55,782 nucleotides of DNA from Corynebacterium sp. p3-SID1056 (GCF_025152525.1 NZ_JALXXL010000014.1:1-55782), one strand, 5' to 3'. Positions 19,447 to 28,467 are shown, numbered from the stretch's first letter. Numbers and translations: made by a program. Notes: generated by a model from the letters alone, not told the origin.

Positions 19447-20013
19447 GTGCGCGACTCGGACCCAGGCCCCGTGGCGCGGCTGGCCACCGGACTGCGCGAA
19501 TTCATTAAATTCGGCGTGGTCGGCGGCTCCGGCGTGGTGGTCAACCTGCTCGTGTTCTACCTGGCTAAGAAGTCCTTGGAGGCGGGCTGGAACCTCCACG
19601 AGGCCGATGCGCTCGTACAGATCCCGGGGACGCGCTTCAACGTGCGCTGGTACCACGTACTGTCCACGCTGGCCTTTGTCGTTGCGAACATCTGGAACTA
19701 CCAGCTCAACCGCTCCTGGACCTTCCGCAAACTCGAGCAGCGCAACTGGTTCGCTGGTTTCTTCCCCTTCTTAGCAACCGGCGGCATCGCCTTTGCTGTC
19801 TCGTTGACGTTTATGACGCTGTTTATGAATCCGACTTCGCCGATCGCGCTGCCGGATCACCTGTTGGACGACTCGACGGGCCTCCGCACCAAGTCCTACT
19901 GGGCGCAGGGGATTTCCACGCTGATTGCGACGCCGGTGAACTTCATCATCAACAAGTTCTGGGCGTTTGGGAAGCCGAAGCACTCCACGGTCATAGAAAA
20001 AGCCCCGCACTAG
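19447..20013 (+). CDS. GtrA family membrane protein
   Basis: GtrA-like proteins are four-helix membrane proteins involved in cell-surface polysaccharide synthesis, often as proposed flippases for polyprenyl-linked sugars. The family start FIKFGVVGGSGVVVNLLVFY is at about residues 18-37, and the conserved NIWNYQLNRSWTF follows helix 2 near residue 85. A loop of about 25 residues is inserted between helices 3 and 4. The length of 188 aa is slightly long for the family. The start is GTG at 19447, with AAGGAGG and a 5-base spacer. Its stop codon lies in the loop of a terminator hairpin that serves the convergent dapD operon. Confidence 0.9.
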   Translation: MRDSDPGPVARLATGLREFIKFGVVGGSGVVVNLLVFYLAKKSLEAGWNLHEADALVQIPGTRFNVRWYHVLSTLAFVVANIWNYQLNRSWTFRKLEQRNWFAGFFPFLATGGIAFAVSLTFMTLFMNPTSPIALPDHLLDDSTGLRTKSYWAQGISTLIATPVNFIINKFWAFGKPKHSTVIEKAPH

Positions 20014-20023
20014 TATGCGGGGC
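20002..20023 (-). terminator. Rho-independent terminator of the dapD operon
   Basis: GCCCCGCA and TGCGGGGC form a perfect 8-bp stem with a 6-base loop. Read on the minus strand it is followed by TTTTT (20001-19997 side), so it ends transcription from dapD. On the plus strand no T-run follows. The loop contains the gtrA stop codon. Confidence 0.85.
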
Positions 20024-20040
20024 GAGTGAAGCGGAGGCGG

Positions 20041-21006
20041 CTAGTTGGCATGCAGGGCTTCGTTGAGCTCGATGCCCTTCGCTGCCACGACCTCGATCGC
20101 GCCGGAGGTGGAGTTGCGGCGGAACTGCAGGCCGTTTGCGCCGGAGAGCTCGAGCGCCTTGATCTCGGTGCCGGCTTCCTTGCCGAGCGCCTCAGCGACC
20201 TCGGCGGTGAGCACCACCTTCGCACCGGCGGTGACGTAGAGGCCGGCTTCGACAATGCAGTCGTCGCCAAGCGAGATGCCAATACCCGCGTTCGCGCCGA
20301 GCAGGCAGCGCTCGCCCAGGGTGATGGTCTCCTTGCCGCCGCCCGACAGGGTGCCCATGATGGAGGCACCGCCGCCGATGTCAGTGCCGTCGCCCACGGT
20401 CACACCGGCGGAGATGCGGCCTTCGACCATGGAGGCACCCAGCGTGCCGGCGTTGAAGTTCACAAAGCCCTCGTGCATCACGGTGGTGCCCTCGGCGAGG
20501 TGGGCGCCGAGACGGATGCGGTCCGCGTCGCCGATGCGCACACCGGAGGGGACGACGTAATCGACCATGCGGGGGAACTTGTCCACGGAGTAGACGATCA
20601 CCGGGCCGCGGGCGGCGAGGCGGCCGCGCGTCATCTGGAAGTCGGAGACTTCGCAGGGCCCGTAGTTGGTCCACACCACGTTGGCTAGCAGGCCGAAGAC
20701 GCCGTCCATGTTCGCGCCGTGCGGCTTGACCAGGCGGTGGGAGAGCAGGTGGAGGCGCAGGTAGACGTCGTAGGCGTCGATGGCTGGCTCGTTGATGTCA
20801 GCGATCGCAGTCTCTACCGGGATACGTGCGACGCCGCGTTCCTCGTCGGGGCCGACGAGGTGGGCGAAGCGGGCGTCGGCCTCTTCCAAGCGGGTCGTGC
20901 CGCTTGCAGAGACAGCCTCGCCCAGCTTCGGGGCGGGGTACCAGACGTCGAGGACAGTGCCGTCATGAGTCACCGTGGCAATTCCACGTGCAATCGCTGA
21001 AGTCAT
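20041..21006 (-). CDS. dapD: tetrahydrodipicolinate N-succinyltransferase DapD
   Basis: This enzyme transfers succinyl from CoA to tetrahydrodipicolinate in the succinylase branch of lysine/DAP synthesis. It is the actinobacterial DapD type: an N-terminal domain with [16 protein letters not shown] near 80, then a left-handed beta-helix of hexapeptide repeats from about residue 150 to 260. The conserved active-site stretches [34 protein letters not shown] and [14 protein letters not shown] are all intact. The length is 321 aa. It is the last gene after two amino-acid permease genes, five bases downstream of the second, and has a strong terminator. This is the paralog expected to be catalytically active. 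Confidence 0.95.
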   Translation of the reverse strand: MTSAIARGIATVTHDGTVLDVWYPAPKLGEAVSASGTTRLEEADARFAHLVGPDEERGVARIPVETAIADINEPAIDAYDVYLRLHLLSHRLVKPHGANMDGVFGLLANVVWTNYGPCEVSDFQMTRGRLAARGPVIVYSVDKFPRMVDYVVPSGVRIGDADRIRLGAHLAEGTTVMHEGFVNFNAGTLGASMVEGRISAGVTVGDGTDIGGGASIMGTLSGGGKETITLGERCLLGANAGIGISLGDDCIVEAGLYVTAGAKVVLTAEVAEALGKEAGTEIKALELSGANGLQFRRNSTSGAIEVVAAKGIELNEALHAN

Positions 21007-21011
21007 GCCTG

Positions 21012-22400
21012 CTAGCTTAGATCATTCTGCGCGGTCACTGGTGCCTTGCCCCGCGTGAAGAGGGACGCGACAACAAGCGCTGCGGAAACGATAAGGACGG
21101 CGAGGATCTGGCCGCGGGCGGAGGCGTCGATAAGCATGAGCCCCACGAGCGCGAGCAGCGCGGCGAGGGTGGCCCAGGGCACGAACATCCCGCCCTGGAC
21201 CTCGACGGCAGAGTGGCCCTCGCCCGCGCGCATCTCCGGGCGCAGGCGGATGTAGCTCAGCGTGATCATGATCCAGGTGACGATCAGGCAGCCGCCAACG
21301 GCGTTCATGAGGAAGCTGAGCAGCCCCGGCGGGTTCCACCACTGCAAGCCCACGGCAACAAATGCGAAGAACATGGAGACGAGTACGGAGTTGGTCGGCA
21401 CGCCGTTGGCGTTGGTTGTGGCGAGCCACCGAGGCGCATCGCCCTCGAGCGCCTGCTGGTAGGCCAGGCGCGAGGTGCCGAAAATCTGGGCGTTGAACGC
21501 GGACAGGAGCGCGAGCACGATGACGACTTCCATGAAGCCGACGACGCCGGGCAGGTTCGCCATTTCGAGCACCTGGGTGAACGGGGAGTCTGCCGCGGAG
21601 TCTGCGGCGTCGATCTGCGCGTAGGGGAGCAGAAGGATGATCACGACGACGGAGCCGACATAGAACAGGGCGATGCGCCAGATGATCGAGTTGACCGCAT
21701 TCTTTACCGCCTGGGCCGGGTTCTCCGACTCGGCGGCGGCGATGGTCACGACCTCGATGCCTCCGAAGGCGAAGGCGACGGCGAGCAGCCCGGCGGCGAT
21801 ACCGGGGATGCCGTTGGGGGCGAAGCCGGACTCCTTCACGTGGGTCAGTCCGACGAACTCCTGGCCGGGCAAGAGACCGAAGAACAGCGCGGCGCCGATG
21901 ACCAAAAAGCCAATGATCACCACGATCTTGATCATGGCGAACCAGTATTCAAACTCGCCGAAGCCTTTGACCTGCGCCAGGTTGACGACGGCGAAGAAGA
22001 CGACCGCCACCAGCGCCGGAATCCACTGCGGGATGTCGAACCAGCCGGCCATGATGGCGGCGGCACCGGTAATCTCCGCGCCGCCGACCATGATGAGCAA
22101 GAACCAATAGAGCCAGCCCAACAAGAAGCCAGCCCAGTGGCCGAAGGCCTGGCGCCCATAGGTGGCAAAGGAGCCAGACGAGGGGCGGGTCGCGGCCATC
22201 TCGCCGAGCATGCGCATCACGGCGATGACAATCAGCCCGGCGATGAAGTAGGCGACCAGGATGGCAGGTCCCGCGGCGCGGATGCCTTCGCCCACGCCGA
22301 GGAAGAGGCCGGCACCGACCGCCATGCCCAGGCCCATCAGGGTCAGGTGTCGGGATTTCAGCCCTGTACCGAGCTCGGAATCAGCGGAGGCGGTGCTCAT
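21012..22400 (-). CDS. APC-family amino acid permease (second of a tandem pair)
   Basis: This is a twelve-helix amino-acid transporter of the AAT/APC family (AroP, CycA, ProY type). Helix 1 has the family signature [22 protein letters not shown] near residues 18-39, and the [17 protein letters not shown] loop is at about 73-90. The [17 protein letters not shown] type of segment, here [17 protein letters not shown] near 220, is a substrate-site region. The length of 462 aa is normal. It overlaps the upstream paralog by four bases and is followed by dapD after five bases. The substrate is unknown; aromatic or aliphatic amino acids are the usual range. Confidence 0.92.
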   Translation of the reverse strand: MSTASADSELGTGLKSRHLTLMGLGMAVGAGLFLGVGEGIRAAGPAILVAYFIAGLIVIAVMRMLGEMAATRPSSGSFATYGRQAFGHWAGFLLGWLYWFLLIMVGGAEITGAAAIMAGWFDIPQWIPALVAVVFFAVVNLAQVKGFGEFEYWFAMIKIVVIIGFLVIGAALFFGLLPGQEFVGLTHVKESGFAPNGIPGIAAGLLAVAFAFGGIEVVTIAAAESENPAQAVKNAVNSIIWRIALFYVGSVVVIILLLPYAQIDAADSAADSPFTQVLEMANLPGVVGFMEVVIVLALLSAFNAQIFGTSRLAYQQALEGDAPRWLATTNANGVPTNSVLVSMFFAFVAVGLQWWNPPGLLSFLMNAVGGCLIVTWIMITLSYIRLRPEMRAGEGHSAVEVQGGMFVPWATLAALLALVGLMLIDASARGQILAVLIVSAALVVASLFTRGKAPVTAQNDLS

Positions 22401-23839
22401 CGGATGTTCCTTTCGGCGGCTTTAGCGGCGTTGGTTTTGAAGGACTCAGTGCGGGTCCACAGCACGCCGGCGATGACGGCGATGCCCACGACGACGGCGA
22501 CGGCGATCAGCTGCGTGCGCCCATCAGGGGTGGTGAGCATGAGCACGACGAGCGCAGCAGCGAGCGCGATGGTTGCCCACGGCAGCACGCCGGGCGCCCA
22601 CATGCGCACGTGCGTGAGCTCGCCGGAGGCCACCAGGCGCGGGTGTAGGCGCAAGAAGGAGAAGCTGATGGCGAACCAGATGACGATCAGGCAGCCGCCC
22701 ACCGCGTTGAGCAGGAAGGCGAGCAACCCCGGCGGGTTCCAATACTGCAGGGCCACAGCCACGAAGCCGAAGAAGACGGAGACGATGACGGCGCGCATCG
22801 GCACACCGCGCGAATCGGTCGAGGCGAAGGTCTGCGGGGCGTCGCCGCGCAGCGCCAGGTTGTGCAGAAAGCGCGAGGAACCGTAGATCTGCGTGTTGCA
22901 CGCGGACAGCAGCGCCACCACGATGACGGCCTCCATGATGCCGACGGCACCCGGGATGTTTGCCAAGTGCAGCACGGCGGTAAACGGAGACTCGGAGGCA
23001 TCATCCGCGCCCCCGATCTGGCCGAAGGGCAGCAGCATGACGATGAGTAGGACAGAGCCGATGTAGAAGATGCCGATGCGCCAGATGATTGAGCGGATCG
23101 CCGCGTGCACGGCGACCTCGGGATCTTCGGATTCGGCGGCGGCGATGGTGACCAGCTCGATCCCGCCGAAGGCGAAGGCGACGGCGAGCATCGCGGTGGC
23201 TACTCCGCCCCAGCCATTCGGCATGAAGCCGATCTCGGCGATATTGCTGGTGCCGACGAAGCTCGTGCCGGGCAAAAGACCCAGCCACAGTGCGACGCCG
23301 AGGATGAGGAAGGCGACGATCACGGCGACCTTAATCAGCGCAAACCAGAACTCGAATTCGCCGAAGTTTTTCACCGCGGCGAAGTTGATCGCGGTAAAGG
23401 CCACAATGGCCACCAGCGCGGGGATCCACGGGGAGATGCCAAACCAGGCCGCAATGATGGCGGAGGCGCCGGTGATCTCTACCGCCATGATCATGATCAT
23501 CATGAACCAATAGAGCCAGCCGATGGCAAAACCCGCCCAGGGGCCGAAGGCCTGCTCCGCGTAGGTGGAGAAGGTGCCCGAGGAGGGGCGGGCGGCGACC
23601 ATCTCGGCCAGCATCTGCATGATGCACACGGTGATCGCGCCCGCGATGACGTAGGCGATGATGACGGCGGGGCCGGCGGCGGCAATGCCCACGCCGGTGC
23701 CGAGGAAGAGCCCGGCGCCGATGGCGGAGCCGAGCCCCATCATGGTCAGGTGGCGGGTTTTGAGGCCCCGCTTGAGCGAGACGGAGGCCGAAGTCGGCGC
23801 GATGACCGGCACTGCCCCCTGGGAATCCTGTGAAGACAT
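22397..23839 (-). CDS. APC-family amino acid permease (first of a tandem pair)
   Basis: This is a second AAT/APC permease, clearly homologous along its whole length to the next gene (shared [32 protein letters not shown] segments), so the pair arose by duplication. The extra N-terminal residues contain many Ser/Val. The length is 480 aa with twelve predicted helices. The start ATG at 23839 is preceded at six bases by TAGAGT, a good -10, which suggests a leaderless mRNA and a promoter of its own within the 73-base gap after dapD2. The operon reads permease, permease, dapD. Substrate not determinable from sequence. Confidence 0.92.
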   Translation of the reverse strand: MSSQDSQGAVPVIAPTSASVSLKRGLKTRHLTMMGLGSAIGAGLFLGTGVGIAAAGPAVIIAYVIAGAITVCIMQMLAEMVAARPSSGTFSTYAEQAFGPWAGFAIGWLYWFMMIMIMAVEITGASAIIAAWFGISPWIPALVAIVAFTAINFAAVKNFGEFEFWFALIKVAVIVAFLILGVALWLGLLPGTSFVGTSNIAEIGFMPNGWGGVATAMLAVAFAFGGIELVTIAAAESEDPEVAVHAAIRSIIWRIGIFYIGSVLLIVMLLPFGQIGGADDASESPFTAVLHLANIPGAVGIMEAVIVVALLSACNTQIYGSSRFLHNLALRGDAPQTFASTDSRGVPMRAVIVSVFFGFVAVALQYWNPPGLLAFLLNAVGGCLIVIWFAISFSFLRLHPRLVASGELTHVRMWAPGVLPWATIALAAALVVLMLTTPDGRTQLIAVAVVVGIAVIAGVLWTRTESFKTNAAKAAERNIR

Positions 23840-23845
23840 GGTCTT

Positions 23846-23851
23846 ACTCTA
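23846..23851 (-). promoter_or_regulatory. candidate -10 (TAGAGT) for leaderless permease-dapD operon
   Basis: On the minus strand TAGAGT is followed by six bases and then the ATG at 23839. This geometry places the transcription start at or next to the start codon. No clear -35 is visible. Confidence 0.5.
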
Positions 23852-23912
23852 AACCGTTGCCTTCCACGTGGTGCGAATGAGGCCTACGTCACCCTAGTTC
23901 GGAGAATGAATG

Positions 23913-24857
23913 CTAATCCACGCCGTGGTGTTCGCGCACGACGGGGCAATTGGAAAACGCCTCGCGGCGGATGGAGAGATTGCTCTGGCCGGAAATCTCG
24001 CGGGCCGGGATCTCGCGGTCGACCCGCGCGTCATAGACCACGGACTCGCTTTCCAACATGACGTTGACGCCGACGGTGCAGTTGTCGCCCAATTCCACGC
24101 CGAAGAGGCCGGAAGAAGGATGCAGCGTGCAGTGCTTGCCCACCCGCATTGGCACCCGGTCCCGATCGCTCGAATGCGCGGCCATGAGCACGGCCGAGAC
24201 AGCGATATCCGAGCCTTCGTCGACCACCACCGCCGAGGACAACCGGCCCTCAATTCGGGCGGGTCCGAGCGTGCCGGCGTTGTAGGAGACGTAGCCCTCG
24301 CGCAGCACTGACGTGCCCGGCGCGAGGTAGGCGCCCAGCCGTACGCGCTCTGCCTGGGCGATGGACACCCCGGAGGGAACGACGTAATCCACCATGCGCG
24401 GCAGGCGCTCGATGCCCCAGACGTGGATCGTGCCGCGGGAGCGCAGGTTCGTGCGCACGAACTCGAAGTTGTCGCTTAAGCACGGCCCCTTATTCGTCCA
24501 CACCACGGGCACGAGGTGTTCGAGGCAGTGGTCCATGTTGATTTCGAGCGGCTTGACCAGGCGGTGGGAGAGCAGGTGCAGACGCAGGTAGACGTCGTGG
24601 GCGTCTGCCGGCGGTTGGGCGAGGTCCGGGATGTAGGTGTGGATGGGCACCTGCTCGACGAGGCGGTCGCGGTCGAGGCCGACCAAGTTTAAGAAGCGGT
24701 CGGAAAGCTTATGCGCCCCGACGCGTTCGCTGCGGGCGGTGGGGGCGGGGTCCGGCGAGGCGACGTCGATAAGCGCGGGGTTTGGGTACCAGGTATCCAA
24801 GACCGTGCCATCCATGGCGATGTTGGCGATTCCGGTTGCTTCGGCTCCAATGGGCAT
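23913..24857 (-). CDS. diverged DapD paralog (DapD2-like acyltransferase)
   Basis: This second DapD-family protein of about 314 aa keeps the overall order: an N-terminal domain with [26 protein letters not shown], then hexapeptide repeats. The DapD stretches around the active site have changed, however. MVEGRIS became RIEGRLS, the [14 protein letters not shown] block became a Ser/Asp/Arg segment, and [12 protein letters not shown] became HPSSGLFGVELGD. REGYVSYNAGTLG still keeps the Glu. Either substrate or activity has therefore probably shifted. I start it at ATG 24857 because TAAGAT lies exactly seven bases upstream; the ATG at 24866 is the alternative. It is divergent from dapE. Confidence 0.88.
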   Translation of the reverse strand: MPIGAEATGIANIAMDGTVLDTWYPNPALIDVASPDPAPTARSERVGAHKLSDRFLNLVGLDRDRLVEQVPIHTYIPDLAQPPADAHDVYLRLHLLSHRLVKPLEINMDHCLEHLVPVVWTNKGPCLSDNFEFVRTNLRSRGTIHVWGIERLPRMVDYVVPSGVSIAQAERVRLGAYLAPGTSVLREGYVSYNAGTLGPARIEGRLSSAVVVDEGSDIAVSAVLMAAHSSDRDRVPMRVGKHCTLHPSSGLFGVELGDNCTVGVNVMLESESVVYDARVDREIPAREISGQSNLSIRREAFSNCPVVREHHGVD

Positions 24858-24864
24858 ACAGCCC

Positions 24865-24891
24865 ATCTTAAGGCAGCCGCGCCCGTAGTAT
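24865..24891. promoter_or_regulatory. compact divergent promoter of dapD2 and dapE
   Basis: TAAGAT (minus strand, 24870-24865) lies seven bases before the dapD2 ATG at 24857. TAGTAT (plus strand, 24886-24891) lies seven bases before the dapE GTG at 24899. The dapE -10 overlaps the expected dapD2 -35 position (TTCATA at 24894-24889 on the minus strand), so the two polymerase sites cannot be used at once. Confidence 0.5.
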
Positions 24892-24898
24892 GAACGGT

Positions 24899-25993
24899 GT
24901 GACTACGCTCAACCTTTTCGCAGACCCAGTAGAACTCACCGCCGCACTCATCGACATCGAGTCGCCCTCGCACCACGAGGGGGACATCGCCGACGCCGTC
25001 GAGGCAGCGCTCAACGAGCTTGAGGGAGTCGAGGTCCAGCGCTTCGGCCACACCGTGGTGGCGCGCACACACTTCGGGCGCGAGCAGCGCGTCGTGCTCG
25101 CCGGTCACATCGACACCGTGCCGCTGGCGGAGAACACGCCGCACCATATGGAAGGCGAGACGCTCTTCGGCTGCGGGGCGGTGGACATGAAAAGCGGCAT
25201 GGCCTGCTACCTCGGCGCGTTTGCGCGCCTGGCCAGCCAGGGCGCGGAGGGCCCGGCAGCCTTCGATCTCACGCTGATTGCCTACGAGGGCGAGGAAGTC
25301 GCCCAGGAATACAACGGCCTCTACCACTTGGAACGCGACCACCCGGAGCTGCTCGCCGGCGATATCGCGCTGCTCGGGGAGCCCTCCGGCGGCATCATCG
25401 AGGCGGGCTGCCAGGGCACCATCCGTGTCTTTGTCGACGCGCATGGCACGCGCGCGCACTCCGCCCGCTCCTGGCTAGGTCACAACGCCGCCCACGACCT
25501 GGCCGGTGTGCTTGGCCGCGTTGCCGCCTACTCGCCGCGCAGCGTCACGATCGCGGGCTGCGAGTACCGGGAGGGCCTCAACGTGGTGGGGATGGAAGGC
25601 TTCGTGGCCACCAACACCATTCCTGATGCAGCGCGGCTGGTGATCAACTTCCGCTACGCGCCCGACCGCTCTGTCAAGGATGCGAAGGCGCACCTGGAGG
25701 AAGCGCTCTCGCTGGAGGAGGGGCTCACGCTGACGTACGACGATGTCGCGCCGGGTGCCCTGCCGGGCCTCGACGACCCTGTCGCTGCCAACCTGGTCAA
25801 GGCTGTCGGCGGGAATTTCCGCGCGAAATTCGGATGGACGGATGTGTCCAGGTTCTCTAACCTGGGTGTTCCGGCCGTGAACTTCGGCCCCGGCGACCCC
25901 GGGTACGCGCACAAGAAGGATGAGCAGTGCCCGGTCGGCCAGATCCGCGAGGTGGCCGCGCAGCTGATGGACTACCTTGCTGTCGCGGACTGA
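24899..25993 (+). CDS. dapE: succinyl-diaminopimelate desuccinylase DapE
   Basis: This M20-family zinc hydrolase releases L,L-diaminopimelate and succinate. The metal-site motifs are GHIDTVP near residue 68, the bridging Asp in GAVDMKSGM near 97, the catalytic EGEE near 132 and GEPSGG near 164. The dimerisation domain contains GTRAHSARSW near 185. The C-terminal His ligand is in GYAHKKDEQC near 340. GTG 24899 is preferred because a TAGTAT hexamer lies seven bases before it (leaderless mRNA); an ATG at 24890 would add three residues and overlaps that hexamer. The length of 364 aa is normal. dapC and dapD are nearby. Confidence 0.94.
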   Translation: MTTLNLFADPVELTAALIDIESPSHHEGDIADAVEAALNELEGVEVQRFGHTVVARTHFGREQRVVLAGHIDTVPLAENTPHHMEGETLFGCGAVDMKSGMACYLGAFARLASQGAEGPAAFDLTLIAYEGEEVAQEYNGLYHLERDHPELLAGDIALLGEPSGGIIEAGCQGTIRVFVDAHGTRAHSARSWLGHNAAHDLAGVLGRVAAYSPRSVTIAGCEYREGLNVVGMEGFVATNTIPDAARLVINFRYAPDRSVKDAKAHLEEALSLEEGLTLTYDDVAPGALPGLDDPVAANLVKAVGGNFRAKFGWTDVSRFSNLGVPAVNFGPGDPGYAHKKDEQCPVGQIREVAAQLMDYLAVAD

Positions 25994-26058
25994 CTCGTAG
26001 GCGTCGACACACACCTTGAAGTAAGCAAGCACGAACACCGAGAAGGCACAGCACTGAC

Positions 26059-26877
26059 ATGGCACCGTTGACTACTCCACGCCCAGACCGCAACCGCAAG
26101 CTGCGCGGCCCCATGATGCTGCGCAGCGACGACGCGCAGCAGGCCTCCACCCACGACCGGCGCCTGCTGGAGTCGCTCGGTTCCACTGACCACGATTGGA
26201 AGCACGCGGACCCGTGGCGGGTCATGCGGATCCAGTCCGAATTTGTCGCCGGCTTCGACGCGCTGAGCGAGCTGCCGAAGGCAGTGACCGTCTTTGGCTC
26301 AGCCCGGCTTGGCGAGGACACCCCCGAGTACCAGCAGTCCTACGAGGTGGGCAAGGCGCTGGCGGAGGCCGGCTACGCCGTGATTACCGGCGGTGGGCCC
26401 GGCCTGATGGAGGGGCCGAACCGCGGCGCACACAACGCCGACGGGGTCTCCGTGGGCTTGGGCATCGAGCTGCCCTTTGAACAAGGTCTGAACGACTGGG
26501 TGGACCTGGGACTGAACTTCCGCTACTTCTTCGCGCGCAAGACCATGTTTTTGAAGTACTCGCAGGCCTTCATCGCGCTGCCCGGCGGCTTCGGCACGAT
26601 GGACGAAGTCTTCGAGGTGCTGTGCATGGTGCAGACGGGCAAGGTCACCAACTTCCCGATCGTGCTCATTGGCACCGAGTTCTGGTCCGGGCTGGTGGAG
26701 TGGATCGTGGACCAGCAGCTTGCGCGCGGGCTGATCTCGCCTGGCGACGAAAAACTGTTCCTGGTCACCGACTCAGTGGAAGAAGCGGTTGCGCACATTG
26801 TGGAGAAGCACAAGGTCATGACGGACGAGCGCCTCGGCGCGCAGCACCCAGCGCAGGACCCGCATGCCCAGCAGTAG
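26059..26877 (+). CDS. LOG family protein (nucleoside-5'-monophosphate phosphoribohydrolase type)
   Basis: This is a Rossmann-fold TIGR00730/LOG family protein. The diagnostic PGGFGTMDE is at about residues 174-182 and GGGPGLME near 112. Family members release adenine-type bases from N6-modified AMP; the mycobacterial ortholog Rv1205 makes cytokinins. The first ~40 residues are a polar, basic extension typical of actinobacterial members. The length is 272 aa. It begins 65 bases after dapE and overlaps folP2 by 14 bases, so the two are probably coexpressed. Enzyme activity is inferred from the intact motifs; the in vivo role is unknown. Confidence 0.9.
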   Translation: MAPLTTPRPDRNRKLRGPMMLRSDDAQQASTHDRRLLESLGSTDHDWKHADPWRVMRIQSEFVAGFDALSELPKAVTVFGSARLGEDTPEYQQSYEVGKALAEAGYAVITGGGPGLMEGPNRGAHNADGVSVGLGIELPFEQGLNDWVDLGLNFRYFFARKTMFLKYSQAFIALPGGFGTMDEVFEVLCMVQTGKVTNFPIVLIGTEFWSGLVEWIVDQQLARGLISPGDEKLFLVTDSVEEAVAHIVEKHKVMTDERLGAQHPAQDPHAQQ

Positions 26878-27715
26878 TTCCGCCTCTCTCGCCCAGGTGA
26901 TGGCGATAGTCAACCGCACGCCTGATTCTTTCTACGACAAGGGCGCGACCTTCGCCATTGAGAAGGCGGCCGAGCGGGCGGACGCCGTGATCGCAGCGGG
27001 AGCGAGCATCGTGGATGTCGGCGGAGTGAAGGCGGGCCCCGGCGACGACGTCGACGCGCAGGAAGAAATCGACCGCGTCGTCCCGCTGATCGCCGAGGTG
27101 CGGGCCAGGCACGCGGACGTCTCCATCAGCGTGGACACCTGGCGCGCGAGCGTGGCCGAAGCCGCGATTCAAGCCGGCGCAGACCTGATCAACGACACGT
27201 GGGCCGGGTGGGATCCCGAGTTGGTTCAGGTCGCGGGTGCCCACGGCGTGGGCTACGTGTGCTCGCACACCGGCGGTGTCGTGCCGCGCACCCGCCCGCA
27301 CCGCGTGCATTTTGATGACGTCGTCGCCGACGTGATCCGGGAAACCACCGGGTTGGCCGAGCGCGCCGTGGACTGCGGGGTGCCGGCCTCGCGTGTCTTT
27401 ATCGATCCCACCCACGACTTTGGGAAAAACACCTTCCACGGCCTGGAAATCCTGCGCCGCATCGATGAGCTCGTGGCGACCGGCTGGCCGGTGCTCATGG
27501 CGCTGTCGAACAAGGACTTCGTGGGCGAGACCGTCGGCCGCGCCGAGCCCGCGCAGCGGGTCGCGGGCACCCTGGCCGCAACCGCGTGGGCAGCGGCGCG
27601 CGGAGTGGCGGCGTTTCGCGTCCACAACGTGGCGGAGACCGTCGATGTACTGCGCATGACCGCGGCCATCGAAGGCACGGTTCCGCCGCTTGCCACGGTG
27701 CGGGGGCTTGCGTGA
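26864..27715 (+). CDS. folP2: dihydropteroate synthase-like protein FolP2
   Basis: This is a TIM-barrel protein of the pterin-binding family. It has the DHPS start MAIVNRTPDSFYDKG near residues 10-24 and DPTHDFGKNT near 182, but the usual GGESTRPG loop reads GGVKAGPGD and the C-terminal RVHN replaces the normal RVHD. These changes match the mycobacterial FolP2 subgroup. FolP2 from that group was reported not to replace a true DHPS, so this is probably not the folate enzyme. The length is 283 aa. It overlaps the LOG gene upstream, and its stop overlaps the gpgS start by four bases. Confidence 0.88.
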   Translation: MPSSSSASLAQVMAIVNRTPDSFYDKGATFAIEKAAERADAVIAAGASIVDVGGVKAGPGDDVDAQEEIDRVVPLIAEVRARHADVSISVDTWRASVAEAAIQAGADLINDTWAGWDPELVQVAGAHGVGYVCSHTGGVVPRTRPHRVHFDDVVADVIRETTGLAERAVDCGVPASRVFIDPTHDFGKNTFHGLEILRRIDELVATGWPVLMALSNKDFVGETVGRAEPAQRVAGTLAATAWAAARGVAAFRVHNVAETVDVLRMTAAIEGTVPPLATVRGLA

Positions 27716-28467
27716 GCGCACTCAAAGTCAGCGTGGTCATCCCTGCGCTCAACGAGGAAGCCACCGTGGGCGGCGTCGTCGAGGCCTGCCTGCGCAGCAG
27801 GTGCGTGTCCCAGGCCGGCGAGGTACTCGTCATCGATTCGGACTCCACCGATGCCACCGCGAAACACGCCGCCGCAGCCGGAGCGCGGGTGTGCAACTGG
27901 CGCGAGGTCAGCTCGCAGCCTACCCGCCCGGGCAAAGGCGAGGCGCTGTGGCGCGGGGTGCGCGCCGCCCGCGGCGATGTCGTGGTCTTTATCGACGCGG
28001 ACGTTACCTCAGTGCAGCCCGAGTGGGTCGACGCGCTCGCCGCGCCTTTTGCCGACCCCAACATCCACCTGATCAAAGCCGCCTATCGACGCGAACTCAA
28101 CGGGGGACCGGGCGGCGGCCGCGTCACCGAGCTCACCGCAAAACCCCTGCTACGCATGCTCTTCCCGCAGCTGAACCACATCTCCCAACCGCTGGCCGGC
28201 GAGTACGCGATTCGCCGCTCCACGGCACTCGGTGTGCCTTTTGTCGCAGGGTACGGCGTCGAGGTGGGCTTGCTTATCGACGTCGCATCCCTCCACGGGC
28301 CGACGTCAATCAGCGAAGCCCACTTAAGTGCGCGCCGACACCGCAACCGGCCGCTGGCACAGCTGGCCCCCATGGCGGAGGTCGTCGCGGCGACGATCCT
28401 GCAGCGCGCCGGGGTGGGCAATTCGGAGGTGCCACAGCGGCAAGCGTGGAACGAGACGATAGAATAA
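27712..28467 (+). CDS. gpgS: glucosyl-3-phosphoglycerate synthase-like glycosyltransferase
   Basis: This is a GT-A fold glycosyltransferase (GT81/GT2 type). The nucleotide-sugar motifs are VIPALNEEATVG near 8-19, VIDSDSTDAT near 42, GKGEALWRG near 72 and the metal-binding DADV near 93. The GpgS-type acceptor region AGEYAIRR and GYGVEVGLLID is near 160-190. GpgS makes the first intermediate of (methyl)glucosylglycerate and related polysaccharide primers. The length of 251 aa is clearly shorter than the ~320 aa mycobacterial enzyme, mainly at the N-terminus. The GTG at 27712 overlaps the folP2 stop by four bases. Context (folP2, DivIVA-like, DUF3117, glgA) matches Rv1207-Rv1213. Confidence 0.88.
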   Translation: MSALKVSVVIPALNEEATVGGVVEACLRSRCVSQAGEVLVIDSDSTDATAKHAAAAGARVCNWREVSSQPTRPGKGEALWRGVRAARGDVVVFIDADVTSVQPEWVDALAAPFADPNIHLIKAAYRRELNGGPGGGRVTELTAKPLLRMLFPQLNHISQPLAGEYAIRRSTALGVPFVAGYGVEVGLLIDVASLHGPTSISEAHLSARRHRNRPLAQLAPMAEVVAATILQRAGVGNSEVPQRQAWNETIE

